A DNA stretch of 64,000 bases. Source: Gordionus sp. m RMFG-2023. Taxonomy: Eukaryota > Nematomorpha > Gordioida > Chordodea > Parachordodidae. Below are positions 23,701-34,745 of this stretch, piece after piece. Location: contig NC_088778.1 in NCBI RefSeq assembly GCF_954871325.1, positions 33,678,730 to 33,742,729 of the forward strand. The letters run 5' to 3'. How positions within the stretch are numbered: position 1 is the stretch's first letter; the number at the start of each line of letters is the position of its first letter. Under the pieces are notes generated by a model. It worked only from the letters and a program-made list of their open reading frames with translations, was not told the DNA's origin and made no database searches. A program made the translations under genes and the position numbers.

Positions 23701-26700
23701 TGAACGTGGTGACTCCTCAGGTATTATTTTAAAATCCATTTCTTCCGGTTTGCAAGATAATACAACAAAAATTTGTGTAAAAATTTGTTAACAATTTTTT
23801 TTTTATTTAAATTTTTATTATTCACGAAATTATTTATAAAATAAAATAAGAATTATTGTAATTATATTTTTAAAAAGAAAATAATAAAATAAACCATAAA
23901 ACAATTTTTTTTAAAAAAAGAATGTCGGCTTGATCCGATAGGTTTTTGAAAAGGCCTAATATCGATACCTATCGGATCCGATATTCTATCGGTACATATC
24001 CGATCCGATATTCTTTGAAAACGCCGAATATCGGCACTGCCTTAGAATAAACAATAGGCGACAAAAAGATGCACTCGGTTTTGCCTAAATTCCGATATCG
24101 GAACCGATCATACATCCTAGTGTTGGATTTGAGAGAATAGGAATTCTGGTTTGCATCGGCATTCGCGCCGATCTGGAATCGTATCGTGATCTTCTAATAA
24201 TTATGTCACGAAGATCGAGTCCATTTTCTATATTATTGAATCCCCTTTTATATGCCTCCCCCCCCCCAAATAAATATTTTATTTTTATAGGTAACCCTGC
24301 TGATCCATTTTACAATCTTAAGGACAAGTTGGACGAATTCGTACCCACCCATTTCATAGGCTGGTGGTTCAAGACCCTGATTATCAGGGATTGGTGGCTT
24401 TGCACCGTCATGAGCGTTATGTTCGAGTTGTTGGAGTACTCCCTGGCCCATCAATTACCCAATTTTCACGAATGCTGGTAAGCTTTTACAGATGTCTCTT
24501 TTAATTTATTATCTTATTCGGTCACCCCCCCCCTTCCCCCCCCCCCAAAAAAAAGACCGCCCGCTAATTCAGGGTTAAGAAAATAACCCAGTTTCCTTGA
24601 GCGACATATTCGAGTGGCGTCTTTTTTTTTTCAAAATTCGCGAGTGGAACTTTCGGGAATCAAGACCTCCCCTCGAAATTTTGTCGAAACCGGAACCGTA
24701 ACCCCACATTCACGGGTAGTGCGAATCGCAGCGAATTCGCATATCCTCCGGCGCGAATTACCTCTAATTATGAATGCCTCATATTTTAGCCAGTAAAAAA
24801 AATATTATGTAAGCCTGTATAAAGGTTCGGACATCTAATTAGCGAAATCTTAGAGGCCTTCGTAGTTTATTTTTGACTGAAAATTTATTTTATTTTAAAA
24901 TTGTGAATCGATTCTTTTTTTTAATGATCATAATCCGATACTATATTTGTATCGGCAGAGATTCCCTTTTGCCATCATTGATATCCTTCCTAATCCTTTG
25001 GACCTTATAACACTTATCCTCTAAATTTAATACTACTCACTCTTATATTGTATATCTTTTTTTGGGGCTTTATGATATATCGGAATCAATTATTACGCCT
25101 TTTAATTTAAAGCCTTCCGCCCGCCGCTTTCCGCCTTTTGAATATAGCTACCCTTTTCTAACGATACAATATTTACAATCGTGAGAATATTAGGAGATCA
25201 ATTACATTAATTATTCGTTATTTTTTTTAAACTCAAATTATATGCATAATTAACTACCTCATCTTTTTTTTCCCCTGTCAGAATATGGATGTGCTAGAAT
25301 ATATAATATGTCGATACTTTAAAAAAAAAAAACTTTCTCGCTTTCCATATATTTTTTTTTTGAAAATAAGGTGGGATCATTGGATCCTGGATGTGCTGAT
25401 ATGCAACGGAGCTGGCATATACATGGGCATGCAGACCCTCAGATACCTTTCGATGAAACCGTATCACTGGAGAGGTATGTGGAGTATCCCCACGTACGGA
25501 GGTAAACTTAAGCGGGCGGCGGCCCAGTTTAGCCCTTATAGTTGGATCCGGTTCGACTGGAGACCGACCGCCAATCTCACCAGATGGATAGCTACTCTCG
25601 CCATAATCTGCATATTCCAGATGGCCGAGCTGAACACCTTTTACCTCAAATACGTGCTTTGGCTCAAGCCAACTCATTACCTCAACCCTGCTAGGCTCAT
25701 GTTCTTCTTATTGGCTGGAGCTGTGGGTAAAAAATTATTTTAATTCGTTACTTTAATGCAATAATTGAAAAGTTATACGGGATATGACCTCCAAAAGCTC
25801 AAAAATATGGTGCATGGTATCGGTCAGCTGACGATCTATCGAAATTCTTATCGGGCGTTAATGGTAGCCATTTTGATTAGAAATGTATCGCAGCTATAAA
25901 GTTGAATGCAATAACCTGACATTTTAATATCATTCGCATTAGTTTTAAATTATCTGCTTAATAAAATACCTATTTTTAAAAAAAAAAATTTAACATCATT
26001 TGCCAAACTAGATTAAACCTTAAAATATGATTCGTTCTTACTTAAATAAGGCAAACCAATCAAAACACTGCACATAAATTTTTTTTAAAACAATTTTTCA
26101 ACCCCATCTACAACAACCATGAAACCATTAGGTTTACGCCTAAAGATTACGTCAAATTTCATGGCTACATCACTTCGTAAAATGGGGGATCATTTCGCTT
26201 ATTTTGAGCACAGACCTAAGTAATTATTTCTACCCTCGCTGAAAAAACATTTCGATTATTTTGAACCAGACCTAAAGTAATAATGCTACCCACGCTGAAA
26301 AGCTTTGGCTACGCCATTTCGTAAAATGGTGGCCATTTCGCCCATTTTGAGCCAGACCTGGGTGATATTTCTACCCATGCTGAAGATCATGTAACAAATT
26401 GTAATCGTAAAGAAATTGGTAATCAGGAAAGTGACGGGTCAACTTCCTGTTAAAAATTAATGTTATAATTTCAAGTTCCGTAAAAATATGGTTGGGAAAT
26501 AATGACGATTTTAGATTAGAAAGTCAGATGGTTAATAAGTTTATTGGACATGTCACATCACTGTCATAATTTTTGTTAATAGTTATTTCTCGAATTTTCG
26601 AGATAGACGGGAAAATTGAACAAATCGAAGAAATTTTAATTCGTTCCGATTTGAAAAATAATGCTTCAAGTCGTGATTAATTCGTGTCGAAAAAATTTGT

Positions 26701-27980
26701 ATTGATGGCCAAAGAAAAGAGATGCCTGGTAGATCCTGTCAATAGTCATATGCTCGTCTCCGAGAGTTTACGCCTCACATGTCATATAAACTTACTCTAA
26801 GCGAAACCGCGAATGGTGCATTAAATCAGTTATGATTTATTTTCTTTTTTTTGAGGAGCTAACTGGTGATTGCAGGGTTAACTCGTTTCTTTTTGAAAAT
26901 AATGGAGAATATAATTTACGAAATTTTGATAAAAGTCCAAATGAAAGAGAATTCCCGTTGTCACAGCTGATTTATTATTTTCTATCAGTTCAGTTTACAC
27001 TCTACAATGATACCACCTGTTAGATTTGACACGCCATCACTAAAAAAATGTTATTAAAAACCATTTTTTGAGTTGAGCCATTTGATTTATAAAATGGTTT
27101 GTTATAGAAATATTTAGCCTTAGAGCAGAAATATGAACGTCTTAATTGACATTAGAAAAAAAAATTGTATATAAGATATAGACATTAAGGATGTACTGGC
27201 CCGGAAATTCGTTTTAAGATAATTAAACGGTCTAGCTGGGCCTAATTTTTCCCATAATTTTAACGGGCCGGACCGGGAAATTAGTAAAATTATTGGGCCT
27301 GTTCAGGCCAGGCAAACATTTGATAACGGGGTAGATCTGGGAACCCTGATGGACTTAGCCAGCCTTTGCATATATCTGTTACATACAAATCGAATATATT
27401 TGACAACTCTGAAATTTGTTTAATCTAATCTGCGCATGGGCGTGGATATAGGATTCCAAGGATCGAGTTAATTTTGATTTTAATGAAATTAATATCTTTT
27501 TTACCTTTTTGAAATATACAATTTATTCAAGCCACTCGCGAAGCCTTTCAATACCTAGACGACCCGAAGTGCAAAAAAATGGGTGCGCAGGCCTGGCTCG
27601 TTGGCGCCATCATATTCACGGAATTCCTCGTGGTATATAAATTTGATCCCAATTTAGTGACCAAACCCTTGCCCGATCAAATAATGATGGTTTGGTTGGT
27701 TTCTCTCGCGTGCCTATCACTTTACACCCTCTGTAAATTTGTGTTCGTGATTCCCCCGTCTCTCGATTGCAGTCAATTTATCGCCAGACATTGGCGGACA
27801 ATTGGTAATAAAGGGGGTGAAACGTATACCGAGATTAAGGAGTCTAACGAAAGCGACATTGATTCGGACACAGTAGATACAGCTGTTAAACAAGATTTAC
27901 CGGATGTCAGAGGTGTTCTAACGCGGGGAATGGAGAGTAGGCGCAGGGTTCCGAATGGCGAAATTCGCGGCGTATCTTGA
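19955..27980 (+). CDS. PTDSS2: Phosphatidylserine synthase 2 (four exons)
   Basis: This enzyme of the endoplasmic reticulum membrane exchanges the ethanolamine head group of phosphatidylethanolamine for L-serine. The coding exons are 19955-20753, 24291-24477, 25371-25726 and 27532-27980; all introns are GT-AG, and the total of 1791 bp gives 596 residues plus stop. The family signature is clear throughout: [14 protein letters not shown] (139-152), [28 protein letters not shown], then [39 protein letters not shown]-like [11 protein letters not shown], and [13 protein letters not shown]. Several hydrophobic segments fit a polytopic membrane protein. The human enzyme has 487 residues; the excess is a 135-residue polar, Ser/Asn/His-rich N-terminal extension. 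Start 19955 is the first ATG; ATG 19991 is an alternative. PTDSS1 is less likely because the [12 protein letters not shown] block and the DDGT start fit PTDSS2 better. Confidence 0.95.
21486..21764. mobile_element. M2 fold-back MITE, complete with target duplication
   Basis: It begins CAATGACATATATAATACC and ends TATTATATATGTCATTG; nearly the whole 279 bp is one imperfect hairpin. The flanks GTGAAAGA (21478-21485) and GTTAAAGA (21765-21772) match at seven of eight positions, so the family makes 8-bp duplications. Confidence 0.88.
22082..22262. repeat. P4 GGCCCGG element
   Basis: It starts GCAGAGATATCATTTGTAGG and ends CTTCAGGTCTCTG. A 22-bp unit (CCGGGTTTTATATTTTCCGG) is tandemly doubled. 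The core GCGATTTCAAATATTTGG matches the copy at 4385-4550. Confidence 0.6.
22700..23480. repeat. Inverted-repeat element with GATCGG-rich arms
   Basis: The arm at about 22765-22915 (GATAGATGGTAAATA, TATATCGG, TCGGATCGGATCGGCGAAAG) returns inverted at about 23370-23470 (GCCGATCCACAAG, CACCGATCCTATCCG, TTTACCATCTATCTTCG). The 450 bp between are AT-rich. A related fragment with CCGATATTC words lies at 23940-24120. The open frame at 22706-22924 is one arm and not a gene. Confidence 0.62.
24291..24477 (+). CDS. PTDSS2: PTDSS2 exon 2
   Basis: The acceptor is TTTTTATAG|GTAACC and the donor CTG|GTAAGC. It encodes [18 protein letters not shown] through PNFHEC, the most conserved part of the enzyme. 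Just upstream is a C run inside the polypyrimidine region. Confidence 0.93.
25371..25726 (+). CDS. PTDSS2: PTDSS2 exon 3
   Basis: The acceptor is AAAATAAG|GTGGGA, giving the paired Trp of ECWWDHW across the junction; the donor is GTGG|GTAAAA. It encodes [25 protein letters not shown] and [16 protein letters not shown]. Upstream intron 24478-25370 contains a decayed M1 piece (about 24770-24910). Confidence 0.93.
25727..27531 (+). other. PTDSS2 intron 3 with a three-copy tandem repeat
   Basis: At 26172-26390 the phrase CATTTCG, ATTTTGAGCCAGACCT, CTACCC-CGCTGAA occurs three times at uneven spacing (roughly 60 and 110 bp). At 27190-27345 there is a GGCCCGG-rich fragment of the P4 type. The rest is unremarkable. 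Confidence 0.6.
27532..27980 (+). CDS. PTDSS2: PTDSS2 exon 4 (terminal)
   Basis: The acceptor is TTATTCAAG|CCACTC. It encodes [20 protein letters not shown], the final hydrophobic segments and a polar, acidic-then-basic tail ending in TGA at 27978-27980. The tail is not conserved with vertebrates. Confidence 0.92.
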
Positions 27981-28046
27981 TGTTTTTTTTAAAATATATT
28001 TTTTGTATGAATATGATTAATGGGAGAGAGTTCCGGCGCGAAGACT

Positions 28047-28052
28047 AATAAA
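28047..28052 (+). promoter_or_regulatory. Candidate polyadenylation signal of PTDSS2
   Basis: AATAAA lies 67 bp after the stop codon. In DNA this AT-rich the hexamer is frequent by chance, so position is the main support. Confidence 0.4.
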
Positions 28053-28059
28053 CAGAACG

Positions 28060-29040
28060 AAAAAATAATGAAATCGCTTTTGTCTAATTTTTATTATAAC
28101 CATTGTTTGCAATACCCTTAAACAGGCCCCTGGTACTAAATTCGGATTCGGAAATTTAAAATAATTTGTTGGATATTTTTGAGAACATGGACCAATGAGA
28201 GACCGATTTATGGGCAAGCCAATCAAACCCTAGGAAATTTTTAGATCGGAATAATCATCAGAATCCCTTTCAGAAATTGGTGTTCGATTAAGTTTGCGTT
28301 ATCAAAATTTCCGTAAATAGAGCTTTAAAATTTTCTGAATCTTAATTTGGTTTCATCATATGCCTACTTTTAAATGAATTATGCATTGCAATACCATGTC
28401 TCCTAATTTACCAGTGTACCATTTTTTTTAGAAGCATTTGTTTTATGAAACTATCAATTTTCAAGATTTTATTTCAATTTAATATCTTCTTTTTTTTAAA
28501 AAAAAACTTTACTATGTTATTAGCCCAAGTTTGTTTGAAATAAATTTTTTAAGTTTACTTTATAATTAATATACAATATCGCTAATGTAATGCCAGCATA
28601 ACATGTGTAGTACGTTTTACATTTTATTTTGCTCAAATAGAATGAATTTTAATTTATGTTTCCCCCATCCCTACCTCCCCCCCCCCCACAATAAATAGAA
28701 TTTAAATACTTGAAATTTGATTCAGGATCTTAGAATCTTCAGACTATTAAATAAAGATTCTCTATATAATATGATAAGAGTTCGGAACCCAGAATAGTGG
28801 CAAATCTTGCCACCGAAATGATCTTATAACATTTCTTGGAAACTCAAATATGAATCAATATGCTTGGCCGATTTTAACAAAATTGTAACTAATTTTTATG
28901 TATAAATTGTGGTTCAAAATTTTGTGTTTTCCATTTTTGAAGGGTTTATTTCAGAATCAGGAATTCTTTCATAAAATTTATAAGTGAACTTACTAATCAT
29001 AAAATTTCCAGGAACCCATTCTAATAAAAGTGCAAGAATT
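28060..29040. other. Gene-free interval after PTDSS2
   Basis: AT-rich with a C run at about 28677-28687. I see nothing I can name. Confidence 0.45.
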
Positions 29041-29368
29041 TTATATTTTTTCAACTTTAAATCATTTTTTGAGCGCGTTTTTAATAATTTCAAAATCTGA
29101 TTTTACCGGGAATGTATGCCGTCATGTTTGGACACCACCCTATGGATTTCAGTTAATTTTTCCTTGAACTTCTAATACTTAATATAATTTATATTAAATT
29201 TTCCATATATTTTTATATATAAATTACTCAAAGGTTAACAGCAAAATTGTCTACAATTCGTAAGATAGTTATTCCAAACATGACGGAATATATTTCCGGT
29301 AAGATCAGATTTTTAAATTTAAAAAAAAAACGCACTCAAAAAATGATTTAAAGTTTGACGCTAACATA
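29041..29368. repeat. P7 palindromic element
   Basis: The left arm (TTTGAGCGCG, AAAATCTGATTTTACCGGGA, GTCATGTTTGG) mirrors the right arm (CCAAACATGACGGAA, TTTCCGGTAAGATCAGATTT, GCACTCAAAAAATGATTTAAA). It matches the copy at 3044-3325. Confidence 0.7.
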
Positions 29369-30344
29369 TATAGTTTTTAAGAAAGTTGTCAATCATTTTA
29401 AACAGAGTTCTAAATGATGGTAAAAATTTTAAAAAAATTCTTTTTAAATGATCATATTTTGAAGAATATTCAAATAGGTTTTCAAATTTTAACTAAAATT
29501 CAAAATAATTTTTTTAGTAAATCTTCAATAATTTTTATGGATAAACAAATCTTCCATGATGACGTCACAAATCATTTGATCTTCGGATAAAAAAAATCTT
29601 CAATTTTGGGATCATCCTGGTTAAACAAACTTATATCTAGAACCCTAAAATAGCCTTTTTTGGAAAAACTGCAAACAGACTCCATTTCTAAATTTTAGAA
29701 ATCGAAACTCGTACCATTTTTTTTAAAAAAAAATATTCAGATTTGGTCCATGTTGGGAACTAATGTTGGGTGATTAAAAAAAAATAGCTAAAACAGGGTT
29801 TAATTAACAAATGTTACCTAACTTTCGCGATTTGACTCAAAACATGTTTAAAAAAAGCAAGGTTTATACTATCTCATTCCCATCTAATTGGGTTAACAAA
29901 TGGGAAGGGAGGAGGCTTAACCTAAAAAAATGAGCTCATTCACCAATTATTGGGCAGGTTGCAGATATATGTACAGGCAAAGTCTGAAAAGGTTAGCAGG
30001 GATCAAGGCAGAAAATAAAAGTTTTACACGTATATTACGTGAATTTTTTGATATTTAAATTAAAAAAAATATAATGATCACATATTCAAAAATAGTTTGC
30101 TATATATATTGACAATGTAATTTATCATAAATTGATCTTTTTTTAAAAAGTTAAAAATAAAAAATTGAACATTAGTTTGTTAAGTAAATTGATTTATAAA
30201 ATATAAAATTTAATATTAGTTTATAAACAAATTGATTTAAAATAAAAAAAGTTGTTTTTAACAAAAAGAAAGAAACAATTTTTATTACATTTGAAATATT
30301 TAAGTTACGCCATAAATGACTTAAGGATAAAAAAAAATAATCGC
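29369..30344. other. Gene-free AT-rich interval
   Basis: I see no coding or RNA gene and no family I recognise. Confidence 0.45.
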
Positions 30345-30347
30345 TTA

Positions 30348-30572
30348 GGCCGCATTCATAGTGGATCCGATCCGACACGATTTAACAGCTTATCGATTTT
30401 TAAAATCGGTTTATGAGAATCAATTTTTCTTTATTAAAACCAATATTTCTTAGGCTATTATCATGTAAAAGACAAAATTAATATTATTACAAAAAAATTG
30501 ATCTCATAAACAGATTTTAAAAATCGATCAGCTGTTAAATAGTGTCGGATCGGATTCACTATGAATGCGGCC
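30348..30572. mobile_element. Harbinger-type palindromic MITE
   Basis: The arms GGCCGCATTCATAGTG and CACTATGAATGCGGCC are near-perfect inverted repeats of about 70 bp, continuing through GATCCGATCCGACAC and TTTTTAAAATCG. Both ends are flanked by TTA (30345-30347, 30573-30575), the target site of PIF/Harbinger elements. There is no coding sequence. Confidence 0.85.
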
Positions 30573-30591
30573 TTAACCTATGGAAAATAAA

Positions 30592-30773
30592 TAGTGTTAA
30601 ACAGCCCGATTAGGGTTGATTTTAAAAACGGCCCTATAGATTTTTAGCCAAAATAATATTATGTAATCCTCGAGATTTCGCTCATAGATGGCAGAAAGGT
30701 TTGGATCTTATATTATTTAGGCTAAAATTTTAATCTGGCCGTTTTTAAAAAATTGGGTCGTTAAACAACACTA
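30592..30773. mobile_element. M1 MITE copy
   Basis: It starts TAGTGTTAAACAGCCCG and ends TCGTTAAACAACACTA. The flanks AAAATAAA and GAAATAAG agree at six of eight positions. It lies 20 bp from the Harbinger palindrome. Confidence 0.82.
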
Positions 30774-31742
30774 GAAATAAGAAAATAGAGAAAGGCCCGA
30801 CCCCGATATAAGTGTAAGTTTTGATAAATCCACTATTAATTTTGTACTCTTATTTAGCATCTTGATTGTGAATAAATCAAGTAGTAGAATAAAATAAGTA
30901 AATAATATCAATAAGAAGATGATCACTAATCAATTAATTAAAAGAAAACTTATATTCACTATTTGAAGATAATCAATAATTACAAATTAAATATCCATTA
31001 GCACCATAAAAATATACCAAAAATCCGATATGTGATATAAACATATCGCCCATGTATAATCGTTTAATTGTATATTTATATTTGACAATCTATTAATGTA
31101 ATCAATTATTTGTTATTTTACTTATTAATTGAATCATCTTTTGGTTGATTTATTTTCTATCAATATAATATCATTCATAATATTCTTTTACTTAAACTTT
31201 TTATTGGGGACATGCTAAAGAAACTAGAATTAAATTATGTCTAAATGAGACATTAAGATAGCTCTAAAGAAGAGCAAAAAACACAGACAGTCAAAGTTTG
31301 ATCAAAGACGATGGATTACCAATAAAAAAAATTTACATGCCGAATTCTGTATATTGAAGGTTAATATTAAGGACTAGGTTTATAATTTGTAACACATTTT
31401 TTAAAGAAATTTCTTTGACTCTAAATTATTATTGTTTTTCCAGAAAAACAGTAGCTTAAATACTTTTCCCCATAATGAAATGTTCAAAATTAGGCAACGC
31501 ATCTCGATTTTGTGTGTGATCCTTGAGTAAGATTTTCGTATCGTTCCAATTTAATTATATGTACCGTCAATAAAAAGGTATTATATCACCATGACCCAGA
31601 TGTTCGATAATGTTTAGCACTAGCCATTAAAACTTTAGTACAACCATCCATAACAAAGGCCAAGAACAAAACTGATGAAATACGCTAACAATAGTAAAGT
31701 ATTAGTATTTTTATCATTATTTACATTCTTTTTTAGATACAT
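30774..31742. other. Interval upstream of DCP2
   Basis: AT-rich with no recognised repeat. It ends in a pyrimidine tract and AG (TTCTTTTTTAG) 7 bp before the DCP2 start codon, which could be an acceptor for a 5' untranslated exon or a spliced leader. Confidence 0.4.
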
Positions 31743-33539
31743 ATGATGCTTTTAAATGACTATACACCACAAAAATATGAAAGCTTGAAAGAATTAAATT
31801 TTAAACCTTCAGACTTTGTTTCCAATGACGTATTTAGTGCTCAACCATTTTCTTTACTAAGGACAAAATTTAATTATCAATCGACCATAGAAAATGATAA
31901 TTATACAAATACGATTACTGTAATTAATAATGACAGTCATGCAAAATCTTTATGTAAAAGGCCACAATTTCCAAATATTCCACAAAGTATATTGGATAAC
32001 CTAAGTGCACGTTTTTTAATCAATATTCCTCAAAATCAACGTTCAAATTCTATTCATGTTTTATTTATGTGCCAAGAAGCATATTGGTTTTATTTGGACT
32101 ATTGTCTACGAGATTATGATAATAAAATGCTTCTGTTGGACAACTCTCATAATTCAGATAATATTAACTCCAATAATTTAATAACATACAAAGATGATAT
32201 AGAAGATCTTTATAGCTCATTACCAAGATGTGGGTTTAGTCACTTCGCATATTTAATATTAAGAGCTAGTGGAGTTTTATCCTTTATTATTCCAGAAATT
32301 TTAAATGATGAATTTTTAAGCTCAAATGATGAATATGCATTTGGATTACTGTTAACACTTATTGAGGAATGGAAAAGATATAGAAGCCTGATACCTGTAT
32401 GTGGTGCTCTTATATTGGACGAATCACTAAGTCATGTGTTATTAGTACGAGGTTATGGCGCTAAAAATAATAAAGGTTTTTGGAGTTTTCCAAGAGGAAA
32501 GATAAATGAAGCTGAAAATGAATGTGAATGTGCCATTAGGGAAGTTTTAGAAGAAACCGGATTAGATATAACTCAATTTATAAATAACAAATCATATATT
32601 ACTTTACAACAATTTAATCAAGATACCAGCAATGCTGATCTCACCAGTAATCTTAAAAAGATTGTCAAATTGTTTATAATATCTGGTGTTTCAAAGCAAG
32701 TTCTACTTAAACCTCAAGCTCGATATGAAATACAAGAAATAAAATGGTTTCCACTCAAGGAATTATATTCATTGATCAAGGAAAAAGATTCTCTGATTAA
32801 CTCCGAAAATTATTTTAGTCATAGTTATTTAAATTTTAATAAATATGATATAGTTATTAAAGATCCAGAGGATCAAAAATTCTATCTAGTCGATTATTTT
32901 TTAAAACAGCTAGCTAAAATTATGATCAAACATTGCAAAATGAATAATAAATATAAGAAGCAATACAAGGCTACTAAAATGGTCAGCGATAATATCCTCT
33001 CGAAAATATTCATTGATAAAAATATCATGCAATCTGCTTTTGTACCCCAGGGGTTTGATATCCACCAAAACTATGCAGAAAGTTCTTCATTAAAGAGAAT
33101 CAAACCAGACGCTTTGTTCCAGTCATCTAAGGTTAGCCATGATTTGTCTTCCAAAAATGATATGATTAACAATTTTGATGAGATTTTTAATAATCTGAAA
33201 CGCAAGAACCCACAAGATGAATTGTTCAATAAAATGACAAAACTAAACTTCAGTGATTTCCATTGCACCCAAATGAAATATGGTCAAGCTTATCTCGAGG
33301 GCAATCAATTACTCAATGCTCCTATTAAAGATGATGCAAAAAAGTATCAGCCATCACACCTTGAATTATTGACAAACAGAAAGGATGTCATCATAATTCC
33401 AAATGTTAAAAATGCTCGAGCTCTTGTTTCTGAACCCTCGAATGTTTTACATAATCACACCCCTGCTACTGTCACCAATAAATGCAAGTGGTTCAATCTT
33501 CATTTAGATCGCAGTACGATCTTGAAAATATTGCAATAA
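31743..33539 (+). CDS. DCP2: mRNA decapping enzyme 2 (single exon)
   Basis: This Nudix hydrolase removes the 7-methylguanosine cap from mRNA in the cytoplasm, releasing m7GDP and exposing RNA to 5'-3' decay. The 598-residue product has the regulatory domain at about 80-215, with ILDNLSARFLINIP and AYWFYLDY; Trp115 and Asp119 correspond to the cap-contacting pair in yeast Dcp2. The Nudix fold is at about 216-345 with the box from Gly252 (GKINEAE, then REVLEETGL at 266-274), and all signature glutamates are present. A box B-like helical region follows to about 400, then a Lys/Asn-rich tail. Unusual points are an 80-residue N-terminal extension, an Asn-rich insert at about 122-155 and a second near 291-305. 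An in-frame TAG lies 9 bp upstream of the first ATG. No introns are present. The codons are strongly AT-rich. Confidence 0.95.
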   Translation: MMLLNDYTPQKYESLKELNFKPSDFVSNDVFSAQPFSLLRTKFNYQSTIENDNYTNTITVINNDSHAKSLCKRPQFPNIPQSILDNLSARFLINIPQNQRSNSIHVLFMCQEAYWFYLDYCLRDYDNKMLLLDNSHNSDNINSNNLITYKDDIEDLYSSLPRCGFSHFAYLILRASGVLSFIIPEILNDEFLSSNDEYAFGLLLTLIEEWKRYRSLIPVCGALILDESLSHVLLVRGYGAKNNKGFWSFPRGKINEAENECECAIREVLEETGLDITQFINNKSYITLQQFNQDTSNADLTSNLKKIVKLFIISGVSKQVLLKPQARYEIQEIKWFPLKELYSLIKEKDSLINSENYFSHSYLNFNKYDIVIKDPEDQKFYLVDYFLKQLAKIMIKHCKMNNKYKKQYKATKMVSDNILSKIFIDKNIMQSAFVPQGFDIHQNYAESSSLKRIKPDALFQSSKVSHDLSSKNDMINNFDEIFNNLKRKNPQDELFNKMTKLNFSDFHCTQMKYGQAYLEGNQLLNAPIKDDAKKYQPSHLELLTNRKDVIIIPNVKNARALVSEPSNVLHNHTPATVTNKCKWFNLHLDRSTILKILQ

Positions 33540-34406
33540 TTAATTTGAGCTAAGTACATGATTTTTTTTTCTTATTATTAAATAATGCAAATTTACAAAC
33601 TTTTATTTATTTTAAAAATAAGGACATTCATTTCCTCCACCTATCCCTAAGATTATTTTTTATTTATTTATGTGATATGATATATTATGTTTAATATATA
33701 TATAATTTTTAAAGTAATTTTAATATGCATTATGTACGAATTCCTTTCATTTTTATACCCAATATTTTTTTATATACAAATTTTGTTAAAAGAAGCGTAT
33801 AAAAATTAGAAATATTTATAATAAATTACCCTCATAATAAGATGATGTTTTAAATAGATCATGGTATAATTATTTGACTCATCTGGACAATTGTAACTAA
33901 CTCTATTTTTATCAGTTAAGAGATAGAGTCACCCCTCCCCATCTGTTTGGGGGGGGGGATTTGATTATTTTCAATCAATATTTGATTGGTAGATGTTTGT
34001 CACAACTTTTAGTATTTTGTTATTCCAAGTGTCAGTTACCTAAGTTAGTGTATAGAGAGTGTTAACCAAAATTTTTATTTTCCTTATTGGGATAATTTGA
34101 TAGAAACACTTTAAACTTTAAAATATCTTTTTTTTTTGTAATATAAGAAACTTTGAAACTGAACCGGTATTGTTATTTCTTTTTACAAAATGAAAACTCT
34201 GACTAAACTTGTTATTACCAAAACGAAATCAATATTTATCACAGTTCATTCATACCCCCTGGTAAAATCTAATCTCAAAATATTTTTATATGGTTCGACA
34301 ACTTGTACAAAATTTATTTTATGGGTTGAAAACCTTGATCAATTCCTGTGATACATATAATCTTATTGCCGAATTTTCTGTCCATAATAACATTGTCAGG
34401 TTCCTG
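33540..34406. other. Gene-free interval after DCP2
   Basis: AT-rich, with a 10-base G run at 33949-33958. No feature is recognised. Confidence 0.45.
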
Positions 34407-34745
34407 CAATGACATATAATAATACCTAGACTGACAATGCATTCATTAAAAGTGTAAATCAATTGAAAAACAGCTGGGGGACGCCATTTTGGTTACTCAT
34501 CATATCATTTATTAAATATTTTAAACTAGAGGCTAATTTATTCCTATGTCCTGACACATACTTTATTGAAGAATTGCCTGAATCATCGAGATAATATTGT
34601 AGGGAGCAAAGTTATCAAATTTAAGAGTAGTTTTTAACACGAGAATAATTACCATATGGGTTACCAAAATGGTGGGTCCAGCTGATTTTCCTTCAACGAC
34701 GCTTTCAACTGCATCGTCAGTCCTAGGTATTGTTATATGCCATCG
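34407..34745. mobile_element. M2 fold-back MITE copy
   Basis: It begins CAATGACATATAATAATACC and ends TTGTTATATGCCATCG. Arms contain AAACAGCTGGGGGACGCCA and CCAAAATGGTGGGTCCAGCT. The flanks GGTTCCTG and GGTTCTCG agree at six of eight positions. Confidence 0.85.

Larger units (their letters stand above)
20754..24290 (+). other. PTDSS2 intron 1, filled with repeats
   Basis: The intron is 3.5 kb and holds an M3-like half element (about 20955-21020), an M2 copy, a P4 element, two arms of an inverted repeat family and diverged M1 pieces near 22430-22645 and 23563-23720. No exon was seen inside it. Confidence 0.8.

Noticed and set aside
24248-25677. Minus-strand open frames opposite PTDSS2 exons 2 and 3
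   Set aside because: They are shadows of the conserved sense frame, with no resemblance to any family.
25825-25895. Possible M2 fragment in PTDSS2 intron 3
   Set aside because: A few words (GTCAGCTGACG, AGCCATTTTG) match but order and length do not.
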